DNA of 64,000 nt from Streptomyces melanogenes (GTDB lineage: Bacteria; Actinomycetota; Actinomycetes; Streptomycetales; Streptomycetaceae). The notes below the pieces were generated by a model. It was not told where the DNA came from and searched no databases. It saw only the letters and a list, made by a program, of their open reading frames with translations. Shown piece after piece: positions 24,281 through 33,242 of the stretch. The DNA lies in NCBI RefSeq assembly GCF_014649795.1, contig NZ_BMTS01000001.1, positions 186,001 through 250,000 on the forward strand, written 5' to 3'. Every line of letters begins with the position of its first letter. Positions within the stretch are counted from its first letter, which is position 1. The translations under genes were made by a program, and so were the position numbers.

Positions 24281-25374
24281 CCGAGACCGCCCCCGACCTG
24301 CTGTACTCGGAGGCCGAGGAAGACCTCCGGGCCGCCGTGCGCTCCCTGCTCGCCGACCGCACCGACACCCCGTCCGCGCTGGCCCGCGCCGAGTCCGACA
24401 CCCCCTACGACCCCCGCCTCTGGCAGGCGCTCGGCGCCGAGATGGAGCTCGCGGGTCTCCTGGTGCCGGAGAAGCTGGGCGGCCAGGGCGCGGGACACCG
24501 CGAGGCGGCCGTGGTCCTGGAGGAGATCGGCCGGAGCGTCGCCCCGGTCCCGTACCTCACCAGCTCGGTCGTCGCCACCGAGACGCTGCTCGGCCTCGAC
24601 ACCACGAACGCCGAAGTGGCGTCTCTCCTCGGCGAGTTGGCGTCCGGCCGCAAGACCGCCGCGCTGGCCGTGCCGTTCTCGTACGGGCCCGACTCGCTGC
24701 GGCTGCGCGGCGGGCTCGACGGGATCGTGCGGACCGTGGCCGACGCCGCCACCGCCGACGTGCTGCTCGTGCCTACCGGGCAGGGGCTCTACGCCGTCGA
24801 GGCGGACCAGGTGACCGTCACCGCGCTCACCCCGCTCGACCTCACCCGCCCGCTGGCCGACGTCGCCCTCGACGGGGCGCGCGGCACGCTGCTCGCCGAC
24901 GCGGACACCGGCCGGGCTGCCGTCCGTCGGGGGCTGCTCGCCGGGGCCGGGCTGCTCGCCTCCGAGCAACTGGGCGTCGCGGAGTGGTGCCTGACCGAGA
25001 CCGTCGCGTACACCCGGGACCGCAAGCAGTTCAACCGACCCGTCGGCTCCTTCCAGGCGCTCAAGCACCGGATGGCGCAGCTCTGGCTGGAGGTCGTGTC
25101 GGCGCGGGCCGCCGCGCGCAACGCGGCCGACGCGCTGGCGACCGGCAGCCCTCAGGCGCCGCTGGCGGTGGCGGTAGCGCAGGCGTACTGCTCGCGGGTC
25201 GCGGTGCACGCGGCCGAGGAGTGCGTCCAGCTGCACGGCGGCATCGGGATGACGTGGGAGCACCCCGCGCACCTCTACCTCAAGCGGGCCAAGTCGGCGC
25301 AGGGCGCGCTGGGTTCGGCCGGTGAGCACCGCGCGTCGGTCGCGGAGATCGTGGGGCTGCCCGGACCCGCATAG
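24277..25374 (+). CDS. Acyl-CoA dehydrogenase family protein (second subunit)
   Basis: A 365-residue acyl-CoA dehydrogenase-fold protein, more diverged than its neighbour. The central beta domain is shortened and lacks the SEPGAGSD signature. The C-domain has YTRDRKQFNRPVGSFQALKH (about 245-264) and ECVQLHGGIGMTWEHPAHLYLKRA split near 316-338, typical of the FAD/substrate interface. It probably forms a heteromeric enzyme with the preceding subunit, as in actinobacterial FadE heterotetramers. ATG start overlaps the upstream stop (ATGA). It is the last gene of the operon. Confidence 0.92.
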   Translation: MTETAPDLLYSEAEEDLRAAVRSLLADRTDTPSALARAESDTPYDPRLWQALGAEMELAGLLVPEKLGGQGAGHREAAVVLEEIGRSVAPVPYLTSSVVATETLLGLDTTNAEVASLLGELASGRKTAALAVPFSYGPDSLRLRGGLDGIVRTVADAATADVLLVPTGQGLYAVEADQVTVTALTPLDLTRPLADVALDGARGTLLADADTGRAAVRRGLLAGAGLLASEQLGVAEWCLTETVAYTRDRKQFNRPVGSFQALKHRMAQLWLEVVSARAAARNAADALATGSPQAPLAVAVAQAYCSRVAVHAAEECVQLHGGIGMTWEHPAHLYLKRAKSAQGALGSAGEHRASVAEIVGLPGPA

Positions 25375-25395
25375 TCTGCGCCGAGTGTCCCGTTT

Positions 25396-25424
25396 TTGAC
25401 CGCCCCTTTACGGACTGTTTAAAT
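25396..25424 (+). promoter_or_regulatory. Sigma-70-type promoter for the peptide/nickel ABC operon
   Basis: TTGACC at 25396-25401, 17-bp spacer, TTAAAT at 25419-25424, in an AT-richer patch. The predicted transcription start (~25431) falls just before the 6-5-6 inverted repeat. Confidence 0.5.
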
Positions 25425-25433
25425 GGCGAGCTG

Positions 25434-25450
25434 TTGCGATCGATTCGCAA
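25434..25450. promoter_or_regulatory. Operator-like inverted repeat TTGCGA-N5-TCGCAA
   Basis: A perfect 6-5-6 dyad beginning a few bases after the predicted transcription start and 33 bp before the binding-protein start, a standard repressor position. No regulator gene is adjacent. Confidence 0.55.
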
Positions 25451-25482
25451 TAACAGTCGATCTTCAATAAGGGGTGTGGGGC

Positions 25483-27090
25483 ATGGTCGCCCGTTCGATC
25501 CACGGGGCGATGCGAGGAGCGGGCGCCGCGGCGCTGGCCGGAGCACTGGCCCTCACCGCGAGCGCCTGCTCGAACCCGGGCGGGGAGAGCGGCGGCACGG
25601 CCGCCAAGGACACGGCCGTCGTCGGCATCGCCTACGAGCCCGAGACGCTCAGCCCGCTCCTCGGCTACGGCAAGGACGGCAACTCCAAGATCTTCGACGG
25701 GCTGCTCACGCAGGACGTCGACATGAAGCTGAAGCCCGCGCTCGCCGTCGCCCTGCCCGAGGTCAGCTCCGACCGGCTGACCTACACGTACAAGCTCCGC
25801 AAGGGCGTGACGTTCAGCGACGGGCAGCCGTTCACCGCCAAGGACGTCGTCTTCACCTACTCGACGATCCTCGACCCGAAGACCAACAACCCCTCCAAGG
25901 GCGAGCTCGACGCCGTCAAGGAGGTCCGCGCCGACGGCGACGACACGGTGGTCTTCACGCTCAAGTACCCCTACGCGCCGTTCGCGCAGCGGACCGTGTT
26001 GCCGATCGTGCCCGAGCACATCGCGGGCAAGCAGGACGTGAACACCGGCGACTTCGCCACCGCGCCCGTCGGCACCGGGCCGTACAAGCTCGTCAAGTGG
26101 TCCAAGAGCGAGAAGATCGCGTTCGAGGCCAACCCGTCGTACTGGGGCGGCGCGCCCAAGGTGAAGAAGTTCACCATGGCGGTCATCAAGGACGACGACG
26201 TGCGCGCCACCCGGCTGCGCTCCGGCGACCTCGACGGCGCGATCCTGCCGCCCAACCTCGCCCAGGGCTTCGCGAAGGACAAGCACAAGAAGACCTGGAC
26301 GGCGAAGACCTACGACTACCGCAACGTGACCCTGCCCACCGGCAACAAGGTCACCGGCGACACCGCCGTGCGCCGCGCCCTCGACCTCGCCGTCGACCGC
26401 AAGGCGATGGTCGACAAGATCCTCGACGGCGCCGGCAAGCCCGCCTACGGTCCGGTGCCCACCGGCAGCCCCTGGTTCGCCAAGGGCACCGAGCGGCCCC
26501 ACGACCTCGCCGGGGCGAAGAAGATCCTGGACGAGGCGGGCTGGAAGCCCGGCGCCGACGGCGTCCGCGAGAAGGACGGCGTCCGCGCCGCCTTCCCGCT
26601 CTGGTACCTCTCCGGCGACAAGCTCCGCCAGGACCACGCCCTCGCCTACGCCTCCGACGCCAAGAAGGCCGGCATCGAGATCACCACCCAGTCCGGCACC
26701 TGGGAGGTCATCGAGCCGAAGATGAAGGACGAGGCGGTCCTCGCGGGCGGCGGCTCGCCCGGCGACCCCGACTTCGACCAGTACACGCTGCTCAAGTCCT
26801 CCCTCGCGGGCGACGGCTTCAACAACATGGCGTGGTTCACCGACCCGGCCGTCGACAAGGCGCTCGACGACGGCCGCCGGAGCGGGGACACCGCCGTGCG
26901 CAAGGCCGCGTACGACACCGTCCAGCGCGAGCTGGTGATGAACCCCGGCTACACCTTCCTCACCCACATCGACCACCTCTACGTCGTCAACGACCGCTGG
27001 GACGGGCTCTCCACCCAGACCGAGCCGCACGACCACGGCCTGGCCTCCGGCCCGTGGTGGAACGTCGAGACCTGGGCGCCGAAGAAGTGA
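25483..27090 (+). CDS. ABC importer substrate-binding lipoprotein, peptide/nickel family (SBP family 5)
   Basis: A 535-residue extracellular binding protein. The N-terminal signal (about 1-28) ends in the lipobox region LTASAC, so it is a lipoprotein anchored to the membrane. The mature part has SBP_bac_5 features: YEPETLSPL, YKLRKGVTFSDGQPFTAKDVVFTY (split about 100-125), APVGTGPYKLVKW (about 190-202). ATG 25483 is preferred to GTG 25474 because AAGGGG lies 8 nt upstream. It heads a five-gene Dpp/Opp/Nik-type operon. The ligand (oligopeptide, nickel, opine or other) cannot be read from the sequence. Confidence 0.93.
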   Translation: MVARSIHGAMRGAGAAALAGALALTASACSNPGGESGGTAAKDTAVVGIAYEPETLSPLLGYGKDGNSKIFDGLLTQDVDMKLKPALAVALPEVSSDRLTYTYKLRKGVTFSDGQPFTAKDVVFTYSTILDPKTNNPSKGELDAVKEVRADGDDTVVFTLKYPYAPFAQRTVLPIVPEHIAGKQDVNTGDFATAPVGTGPYKLVKWSKSEKIAFEANPSYWGGAPKVKKFTMAVIKDDDVRATRLRSGDLDGAILPPNLAQGFAKDKHKKTWTAKTYDYRNVTLPTGNKVTGDTAVRRALDLAVDRKAMVDKILDGAGKPAYGPVPTGSPWFAKGTERPHDLAGAKKILDEAGWKPGADGVREKDGVRAAFPLWYLSGDKLRQDHALAYASDAKKAGIEITTQSGTWEVIEPKMKDEAVLAGGGSPGDPDFDQYTLLKSSLAGDGFNNMAWFTDPAVDKALDDGRRSGDTAVRKAAYDTVQRELVMNPGYTFLTHIDHLYVVNDRWDGLSTQTEPHDHGLASGPWWNVETWAPKK

Positions 27091-28079
27091 GCCGCCGCCT
27101 CCCCTGGGGGCCGATGGCACGGATGGCGGGGCGGCGGACCCTGTTCGCCGCCCCCGTCCTGCTCGTGGTGACCTTCGGCGTCTTCGCCGTGGCCGCCGCC
27201 TCCCCCTTCGACCCGGTCAAGGCCTACGCGGGCACCGCCGGGCTCACCGCCTCGCAGGACAACCTCGACCAGCTGCGCGCCAACCTCGGCGTCGACCAGC
27301 CGCTGGTCACCCGCTGGTGGGACTGGCTGACCGCCGCCCTCACCGGCGACCTCGGCGACTCCAGCGTGCTGCGCCAGCCCGTCGCCGACGTCATCGGCGA
27401 ACGGCTCGGCTGGTCGGTGCTGCTCGCCGCCACCGCCTTCCTGGTCGCGATCGTGCTCGGCACCGGGCTCGGCGTGCTCGCCGGGCGCCGCCCCGGCGGC
27501 TGGCTCGACCGGTGCGTCAGCTCCGCCGCGTACACCCTGGAAGCGGCGCCCGCCTTCTGGCTCGGGCTGCTCGCCATCTGGTTCTTCGCGCTGAAGCTGG
27601 ACGTGCTCCCGGCGGGCGGGCTCACCGACACGGCGAGCGACACCGTCACCTTCGGCCAGGTGGCGAGCCACCTCGTGCTGCCCGCCGCAGTCCTCGGCGT
27701 CTCCCAACTGCCCTGGTTCTTCCTGTACGTACGCCAGGGCGTCGCCGACGCCCTGGAGGAGGACCCGGTGCGCGGCGCCCGCGCGCGCGGGCTGAGCGAG
27801 CGGACCGTCCTGCTCGGCCACGCCCTGCGCTCGGGCATGCTGCCGATGCTGACCCTCGTCGGCTCGCGCGTGCCCGAACTCATCACCGGCGCACTCCTCG
27901 TCGAGACCGTCTTCAGCTGGCCCGGCATCGCCGCCGCCACCGTGCAGGCCGCGACCTCCGTGGACTTCCCGCTGCTCGCCGCGCTGACCGTGCTCGCCAC
28001 CGCGGCCGTGCTGCTCGGCAACCTCCTGTCCGATCTGCTCTACGGCATCGCCGACCCGAGGGTGGGCTTCGATGGCTGA
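27087..28079 (+). CDS. ABC importer permease, DppB/NikB type
   Basis: A 330-residue inner-membrane permease with about six helices and a long loop after helix 1 (LDQLRANLGVDQPLVTRWWDW, within one line of the family consensus). The EAA/coupling loop DPVRGARARGLSERTVLLGHALRSG lies near residues 233-257. The GTG start overlaps the binding-protein stop, and its end overlaps the next gene by 8 bp. It forms the heterodimeric channel with the next product. Confidence 0.92.
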   Translation: MSRRLPWGPMARMAGRRTLFAAPVLLVVTFGVFAVAAASPFDPVKAYAGTAGLTASQDNLDQLRANLGVDQPLVTRWWDWLTAALTGDLGDSSVLRQPVADVIGERLGWSVLLAATAFLVAIVLGTGLGVLAGRRPGGWLDRCVSSAAYTLEAAPAFWLGLLAIWFFALKLDVLPAGGLTDTASDTVTFGQVASHLVLPAAVLGVSQLPWFFLYVRQGVADALEEDPVRGARARGLSERTVLLGHALRSGMLPMLTLVGSRVPELITGALLVETVFSWPGIAAATVQAATSVDFPLLAALTVLATAAVLLGNLLSDLLYGIADPRVGFDG

Positions 28080-28938
28080 CACCGTGTGGCGGACGCACGG
28101 GCGCACCCGCCGCTCCACCCGGACGCTGCGGGTCCGCGCCTCCGCCGTGATCCTCGTCGCGGCGGTCCTCGCCGTCCTGCTCGTACCGCCGCTCGTCCAC
28201 CTCGACCAGCAGGCCGTCGACCTGTCGCAGAAGCTCCTCCCGCCGTCCTGGGAGCACCCGTTCGGCACCGACGACGTCGGCCGCGACCTGCTGCTCCGCT
28301 GTGTCTACGGGCTGCGGATCTCGCTCCTCGTCGGTGTCGTGGCCGCGCTCGTCGCCACCGTCGTCGGCACGCTCGTGGGCGCGGCGGCCGCGGCCCTCGG
28401 CGGCTGGACCGACCGACTGGTGATGCGCCTGGTGGACGTGTTCTCGTCGGTGCCGCACCTGCTGCTCGGCATCTTCGTGGTCGCGATGTTCCGCCCCGGG
28501 GTGTGGCCGGTGATCGCCTCGGTCGCCGTGACGCACTGGCTCTCCACCGCCCGTATCGTGCGCGCCGAGGTGCTGTCCCTGCGCTCGCGCCCCTACATCG
28601 ACGCGGCGATCTCCGGCGGCGCCTCCCGGCTGCGGGTGACGACCCGGCATCTGCTGCCGGGAGTCCTGCCGCAGGCCGGGCTCGCGGCGGTGCTGATGGT
28701 GCCGCACGCCATGTGGCACGAGTCGGCTCTCTCCTTCCTCGGCCTCGGCCTGCCCAGCCACCAGGCCAGCCTCGGCAACCTCGTCCAGTCCGCCCGCGGC
28801 TCGCTGCTCGCCGGGGACTGGTGGCCGACCCTCTTCCCGGGCCTGCTGCTCATCGTGCCGACCCTCGCCGTCGCGGGCCTGGCCGGCGCCTGGCGCGAAC
28901 GCCTGGACCCGCGCCGCCGATCGGAGCTGATGCTGTGA
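28072..28938 (+). CDS. ABC importer permease, DppC/NikC type
   Basis: A 288-residue permease with an N-terminal helix (about 21-41), the DppC landmark HPFGTDDVGRDLLLRCVYGLR (within about 62-82), and four or five further helices. The coupling segment RPYIDAAISGGASRLRVTTRHLLPG lies near 178-202, and ESALSFLGLGLPSHQASLGNL near 222-242 is a family hallmark. It overlaps the DppB-type gene by 8 bp and shares a GTGA junction with the ATPase gene. Confidence 0.92.
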   Translation: MADTVWRTHGRTRRSTRTLRVRASAVILVAAVLAVLLVPPLVHLDQQAVDLSQKLLPPSWEHPFGTDDVGRDLLLRCVYGLRISLLVGVVAALVATVVGTLVGAAAAALGGWTDRLVMRLVDVFSSVPHLLLGIFVVAMFRPGVWPVIASVAVTHWLSTARIVRAEVLSLRSRPYIDAAISGGASRLRVTTRHLLPGVLPQAGLAAVLMVPHAMWHESALSFLGLGLPSHQASLGNLVQSARGSLLAGDWWPTLFPGLLLIVPTLAVAGLAGAWRERLDPRRRSELML

Positions 28939-29921
28939 CCAAGGCTGCTGCTACCAAGGCCGCTGCGACCACGGTCCTTTCGGTGCGCGGCCTGTCCGTG
29001 CGCTTCCGGATGCGCGGCGGCCGCCACATCGCCGCCGTCACCGACGTCTCCTTCGACCTGGCGGCGGGGGAGTGCCTGGCCCTGGTCGGCGAGAGCGGCT
29101 GCGGCAAGTCCGTCCTCGCCTCGGCGCTGCTCGGCCTGCTGCCGGGCAACGCCCAGACGGCGGGCAGCGCCGTGCTGCACGGCGGCGGCGACCCCGTCGA
29201 CCTGCTCGCCGCCGACGAACGCACACTCGCCCGTACGGTACGGGGCCGCCGCATCGGTCTCGTACCGCAGAGCCCGGCCGCCCACCTCACACCGGTGCGG
29301 ACGGTCCGGGCGCAGCTCGCGGAGACCCTGCGCGAGCTCACCGGAACGCCCAGGCGCGAGCTGCGCGCGGCGACCGAGGCGGCCGCCGAACGGGCCGCGT
29401 TCCCGCTCGGGCACCTCGACCGCTACCCGCACGAGCTGTCCGGCGGCCTCGCCCAGCGGGCCGCGACCGCGCTCGCCCTCGTCGGGGACGCGCCGCTGCT
29501 GCTCGCCGACGAACCGACCACCGGGCTCGACCGCGACCTGGTCGACCGCACCGCCGACGAGCTGCGCCGCACCGCCGACGACGGCCGGGCGCTGCTGATG
29601 ATCACCCACGATCTGGCCGCCGCCGAGCGGATCGCCGACCGGGTCGCCGTGATGTACGCCGGGCGCGTCGTGGAACTCGCCGACGCAACCTCGTATTTCG
29701 GCGGGTCCGGACCCCGTCACCCGTATGCTCAAGGCCTGCTCGAAGCGCTCCCGGAGCGGGCCTTCACGCCCGTCCCCGGGATGCCGCCCGAGCTGGGCGA
29801 TCTGCCGGACGGCTGTGCGTTCGCACCCCGTTGCGAACGGGCCACCGGCCAGTGCGGCACCCGGCCGCCGTTCGACGGCCGGGTCGCCTGTCACCACCTG
29901 GAGGAGCCCGGCCGTGCTTGA
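28935..29921 (+). CDS. ABC importer ATP-binding protein, DppD/NikD type
   Basis: A 328-residue ATPase. Walker A GESGCGKS (about 49-56), signature LSGGLAQRAATALAL (glutamine replaced after SGG), Walker B LLLADEPTTGLD and H-loop THD are present. The C-terminal oligopeptide-transporter tail contains CAFAPRCERATGQC (about 296-309), the Cys-rich segment found in this subfamily. The N-terminus holds a short AAATKAAATT repeat, unusual but harmless. The start overlaps the permease stop; it overlaps the partner ATPase by 8 bp. Confidence 0.92.
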   Translation: MTKAAATKAAATTVLSVRGLSVRFRMRGGRHIAAVTDVSFDLAAGECLALVGESGCGKSVLASALLGLLPGNAQTAGSAVLHGGGDPVDLLAADERTLARTVRGRRIGLVPQSPAAHLTPVRTVRAQLAETLRELTGTPRRELRAATEAAAERAAFPLGHLDRYPHELSGGLAQRAATALALVGDAPLLLADEPTTGLDRDLVDRTADELRRTADDGRALLMITHDLAAAERIADRVAVMYAGRVVELADATSYFGGSGPRHPYAQGLLEALPERAFTPVPGMPPELGDLPDGCAFAPRCERATGQCGTRPPFDGRVACHHLEEPGRA

Positions 29922-30570
29922 TCTGAAGAACATCACCGCCGGGTACGAGCGCGGCAGGCCCGTGGTCCGCGAGGTGAGCCTCGCCGTCGCCCCCGGCGAG
30001 GCGGTCGGCCTGCTCGGCCCCAGCGGCTGCGGCAAGTCCACCCTGGCCCGGGTCGCGGCGCTGCTGCACCGGCCGGACAACGGCACGGTGACCCTCGACG
30101 GCGCCCTCGTCACCGAGTGGCGCCACCGCGCCCCGCGCGCGCAGCGCACCACCGTCGGGGTCGTCTTCCAGTCGCCCCGGCTCGCCGCCGACCCCCGGCT
30201 GCGGCTGCGCGAGATCGTCGCCGAGCCGCTGCGGGCGACCGGCCGCCAGATCGAGGTGCGCGAGCGCGTCGACGAACTCGCGGACCTCGTCGGCCTCGGC
30301 GGCGACCTGCTCAACCGCCGCCCCCACGAGGTCAGCGACGGCCAGCTCCAGCGCGCCTGCCTGGCCCGCGCCCTGGTGCTGCGCCCGCGCCTGCTGGTCT
30401 GCGACGAGATGACGGCGATGCTGGACGCGTCGACGACGGCGGCCCTGGTGGCGGCGGTCGAGCGCTACCGAAGGGAGACGACCGCGTCCCTCCTCGCGGT
30501 GGGCCACGACCGGACGCTCCTTGAGCGGTGGTGCGACCGGGCGGCGGAGTGGACCGAACTCTCGGGGTGA
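29914..30570 (+). CDS. ABC importer ATP-binding protein, DppF/NikE type, compact
   Basis: A 218-residue ATPase, shorter than typical DppF (~320) because it lacks the C-terminal extension. Walker A is GPSGCGKST (about 36-44). The signature is altered to VSDGQLQR instead of LSGGQ, Walker B is LLVCDEMTAMLD, and the switch reads GHD rather than THD. It presumably pairs with the preceding ATPase, giving one canonical and one degenerate ATP site. GGAGGA precedes the GTG. It is the last gene of the operon. Confidence 0.9.
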   Translation: MLDLKNITAGYERGRPVVREVSLAVAPGEAVGLLGPSGCGKSTLARVAALLHRPDNGTVTLDGALVTEWRHRAPRAQRTTVGVVFQSPRLAADPRLRLREIVAEPLRATGRQIEVRERVDELADLVGLGGDLLNRRPHEVSDGQLQRACLARALVLRPRLLVCDEMTAMLDASTTAALVAAVERYRRETTASLLAVGHDRTLLERWCDRAAEWTELSG

Positions 30571-30729
30571 CTGAGCAGTAACGTGCCTGCGATACGGGTC
30601 GCCCCGCGCGGCCACCGGGTGTCCGGGCGGCGAAGTACCGGCCAACTCTGCGAAGGAGCCTGCCCGTTGGGGCGGGTGCGCACGCATACTCGGTCGCGTC
30701 CGCCCGTCCCACCGCCCCGGGAGCACCCC

Positions 30730-31590
30730 ATGGCTCGACCGACCCGCCGCAGCGCCGTCGCCGCCCTCGCCGCGGCCGCCGCCTCCGCCGCCATCGCGCC
30801 CGCCGCGAGCGCGGCCGAACGCGCCCACCCCGCCGGGCCCAGACCGCTGCGCCGCACCCACGCGCACAACGACTTCGAGCATCCGCACCCCCTCTTCGAC
30901 GCCCTCGACCACGGGTTCACCAGCGTCGAGGCCGATGTGTTCCTGGTCGACGGACAGCTCCTGGTGGCCCACGACCCCTCCCAGCTCGACCCGACGCGTA
31001 CGCTCGAAACGCTCTACCTCGACCCGCTGCTGGCCCGCGTCCGCGCCCACCACGGCTCGGTGTACCGGGGCTACCACCGGCCCGTGCAGCTCCTGGTCGA
31101 CATCAAGACCGACGGCGCCGCCGCCTACCTGGAACTCGACCGGCGGCTGCGCCCCTACCGCCGGATGCTGACCAGCTACGCGCACGGCCGCGTCTCGACC
31201 GGCGCCGTCACGCCCGTCGTCTCCGGCGACCGCGCCGCCCGGGTGCCGATGGAGGCGCAGAAGGTGCGGTACGCGTTCTACGACGGGCGCCTGGACGACC
31301 TCGGCACCGCCGCCACCGCCGCCTTCATCCCGCTCATCAGCAGCAACTGGACGCAGAGCTTCAGCTGGCTGGGCGCCGGGCCGTTCCCGGCCGCCGAGCG
31401 CCAGAAGCTGCGCGCCATCGTGGCGCAGGCCCACGCGCACCGGCAGCGGGTGCGGTTCTGGGCGACCCCCGACCTCCCCGGACCCGAGCGGAACGCCCTG
31501 TGGCGCGAACTGCTCGCCGCCGACGTCGACCACATCAACACCGACGACCTCGCGGGCCTGGAGGCCTTCCTCCGCGCACACGGAGAGTAG
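30730..31590 (+). CDS. Secreted PI-PLC/glycerophosphodiester phosphodiesterase-like protein
   Basis: A 286-residue exported protein. The N-terminus carries twin arginines before an Ala-rich hydrophobic stretch and an ASAAE cleavage site near residue 29, so Tat or Sec export is likely. The catalytic landmarks are RTHAHNDFEHPHPLFDAL (about 42-59) and the metal/acid segments EADVFLVDGQLLVAHD (about 69-84), the pattern of TIM-barrel phosphodiesterases of the PI-PLC/GDPD superfamily. It may cleave glycerophosphodiesters or phospholipid headgroups outside the cell; the substrate is not known. GGGAG lies about 7 nt before ATG 30730. Confidence 0.88.
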   Translation: MARPTRRSAVAALAAAAASAAIAPAASAAERAHPAGPRPLRRTHAHNDFEHPHPLFDALDHGFTSVEADVFLVDGQLLVAHDPSQLDPTRTLETLYLDPLLARVRAHHGSVYRGYHRPVQLLVDIKTDGAAAYLELDRRLRPYRRMLTSYAHGRVSTGAVTPVVSGDRAARVPMEAQKVRYAFYDGRLDDLGTAATAAFIPLISSNWTQSFSWLGAGPFPAAERQKLRAIVAQAHAHRQRVRFWATPDLPGPERNALWRELLAADVDHINTDDLAGLEAFLRAHGE

Positions 31591-31750
31591 TACCGGCCGC
31601 ATACCGGGGTCGCACGCGCCACTCGCCTCACGGGTCGTCACCCGCAGTCAACACCCGTACGGCGGACACGCCATACGCCCGACCGGCCCGCCTCCTCCGC
31701 CACACTGGCCGCCGAATGCCGCAATTCCGGCGCGGTGGAGGAGGTTGGCC

Positions 31751-31945
31751 ATGGCCATTTCGATCTCGGTGGTGCTGTTGCTCGTGGTGCTGGCGGTGAT
31801 CTTCCTGCGCAGCGGCGGCCTCAAGGCCTCGCACGCGATGGTCTGTGTGCTGCTCGGCTTCTTCCTCGCCGGTACGAGCATGGCCCCCACCATCCAGGAC
31901 GGGCTGAACGCCACCGCGAGCGTGGTCGGTAGCCTCAGGCCATGA
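31751..31945 (+). CDS. Small hydrophobic membrane protein (64 aa)
   Basis: A 64-residue protein with two predicted membrane helices (about 2-19 and 29-45), joined by FLRSGGLKASHAM. Proteins of this length and sequence style are widespread in Streptomyces, but I know no function. A strong GGAGGAGG site precedes ATG 31751 by about 7 nt, and an ATGA junction couples it to the winged-helix gene. It is real by coding bias, ribosome site and overlap. Confidence 0.75.
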   Translation: MAISISVVLLLVVLAVIFLRSGGLKASHAMVCVLLGFFLAGTSMAPTIQDGLNATASVVGSLRP

Positions 31946-33111
31946 CCCCGGCCCGCCCGAAGATCACCGCCGCGGCGCGGCGCGCCCGCCTCGGCCCCCG
32001 CCACCTCCTCACCCCCGCCACCCGCGCGGCGACCCCCGAGGCGGTCGCGGACGCACTGGTGGCGCTGCACGCCACCGACCCCGCGACGGTGTACCTGGCG
32101 GCGGCCGCGCGGATGGGCAACGCGTCGGTGGCGGAGCTGGAACGGGCGCTGTACGAGGACCACTCACTCGTACGGATGCTGTGCATGCGCCGCACCATGT
32201 TCGTGCTGCCCACGGCGTTCGCCCCGGTGGCCGACGCGGCGGCCGCCCGGGCCGTCGCCGTCCGTGAGCGCGCGGGGCTTGCGAAGGTCATCGAGGAGCA
32301 ACTCGGCTTCGACGCCCAGTGGTTCGCCGCCACCCAGGAAGCGGTCCTGGCCGCGCTCGCCGAGCGCGGCGAGGCGACGGCGGCCCAACTCGCCGACGAC
32401 GTACCGGACCTGAAGTCGCAGATCGTCCAGGCCCCGGGCAAGCCGTACGAGGCGCGGCCCCGCATCACCAGTCGCTTCCTCGGGGTCCTGGCCGCCGAGG
32501 GCCGCATCCGGCGCGGCCGACCGCTGGGCACCTGGGCGTCCAGCCAGTTCCGCTGGACCGTCGCCGAGCCGCACCCCGAGCTCGCGGCCGACGAGGCCAG
32601 GGCCGAGCTCGTCGCCCGCTATCTGGACGCCTACGGGCCCGCCACCACGGAGGACGTGAAGTGGTGGACGGGCTGGACCCTCACCGACACCCGCAAGGCG
32701 CTGGCCAGGACCGACGCCGTCGACGTCGACCTCGACGAAGGCCCCGGGCACGCCCTGCCCGGCCAGCTGGCCGCGCCGCCCGACCCCGAGCCCTGGGCCG
32801 CCCTGCTCCCGGGCCTGGACCCGACCCCGATGGGCTGGCGCCACCGCGACTGGTACCTCGACACCGGCCACAAGGCCGAACTCTTCGACGGCACCGGCAA
32901 CATCGGCCCCTCGGTGTGGTGGAACGGCCGCATCGTCGGCGGCTGGGCCCAGCGCCCGGACGGCGAGATCGTCACCCACGTCTTCGCCGACCAGGGCCGC
33001 GAGGCGGCCGCCGCGATCGAGGCGGAGTCGGTCCAGCTCACGGCCTTCTTCGGCGACGTGCGGGTCCGTCCGAGCTTCCGCACCCCGCTCGAACGGCGGC
33101 TCTCCGCCTGA
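31942..33111 (+). CDS. Winged helix DNA-binding domain protein (HTH_42; AlkX/AlkZ/YcaQ superfamily)
   Basis: A 389-residue protein of the HTH_42 superfamily, which includes DNA glycosylases AlkX and AlkZ that unhook interstrand crosslinks. Recognisable segments are VADALVALHATDPATVYLAAAARM (within about 33-56), LVRMLCMRRTMFVLP (about 74-88) and the winged-helix region around RPRITSRFLGVLAAEGRIRRGRPLGTW (split about 172-198). The AlkZ catalytic Q-x-Q is not evident, so activity is uncertain. The start overlaps the small membrane protein's stop (ATGA), suggesting co-expression. Confidence 0.85.
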   Translation: MTPARPKITAAARRARLGPRHLLTPATRAATPEAVADALVALHATDPATVYLAAAARMGNASVAELERALYEDHSLVRMLCMRRTMFVLPTAFAPVADAAAARAVAVRERAGLAKVIEEQLGFDAQWFAATQEAVLAALAERGEATAAQLADDVPDLKSQIVQAPGKPYEARPRITSRFLGVLAAEGRIRRGRPLGTWASSQFRWTVAEPHPELAADEARAELVARYLDAYGPATTEDVKWWTGWTLTDTRKALARTDAVDVDLDEGPGHALPGQLAAPPDPEPWAALLPGLDPTPMGWRHRDWYLDTGHKAELFDGTGNIGPSVWWNGRIVGGWAQRPDGEIVTHVFADQGREAAAAIEAESVQLTAFFGDVRVRPSFRTPLERRLSA

Positions 33112-33219
33112 GCACCGGCCGATCATGAAACGTGTGTGAAGCGGCCATCGTTTCCATGGACACTTCAACCCTGCGGCTCTAGCGTCGGGCGCCGGCGCGA
33201 CACCCGATGTACGTACACG

Positions 33220-33242
33220 GCGTACGTGTGGACCACGTACGC
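33220..33242. promoter_or_regulatory. 9-5-9 inverted repeat within a GTACG-rich cluster
   Basis: GCGTACGTG (33220-33228) and CACGTACGC (33234-33242) form a perfect dyad. Further GTACG-type words flank it at 33209-33216 and 33249-33256. The cluster ends just before the ribosome site of the secreted beta-propeller gene at 33272 and may be an operator or RNA hairpin. A TAGCGT -10-like word lies at 33180-33185. Confidence 0.45.
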
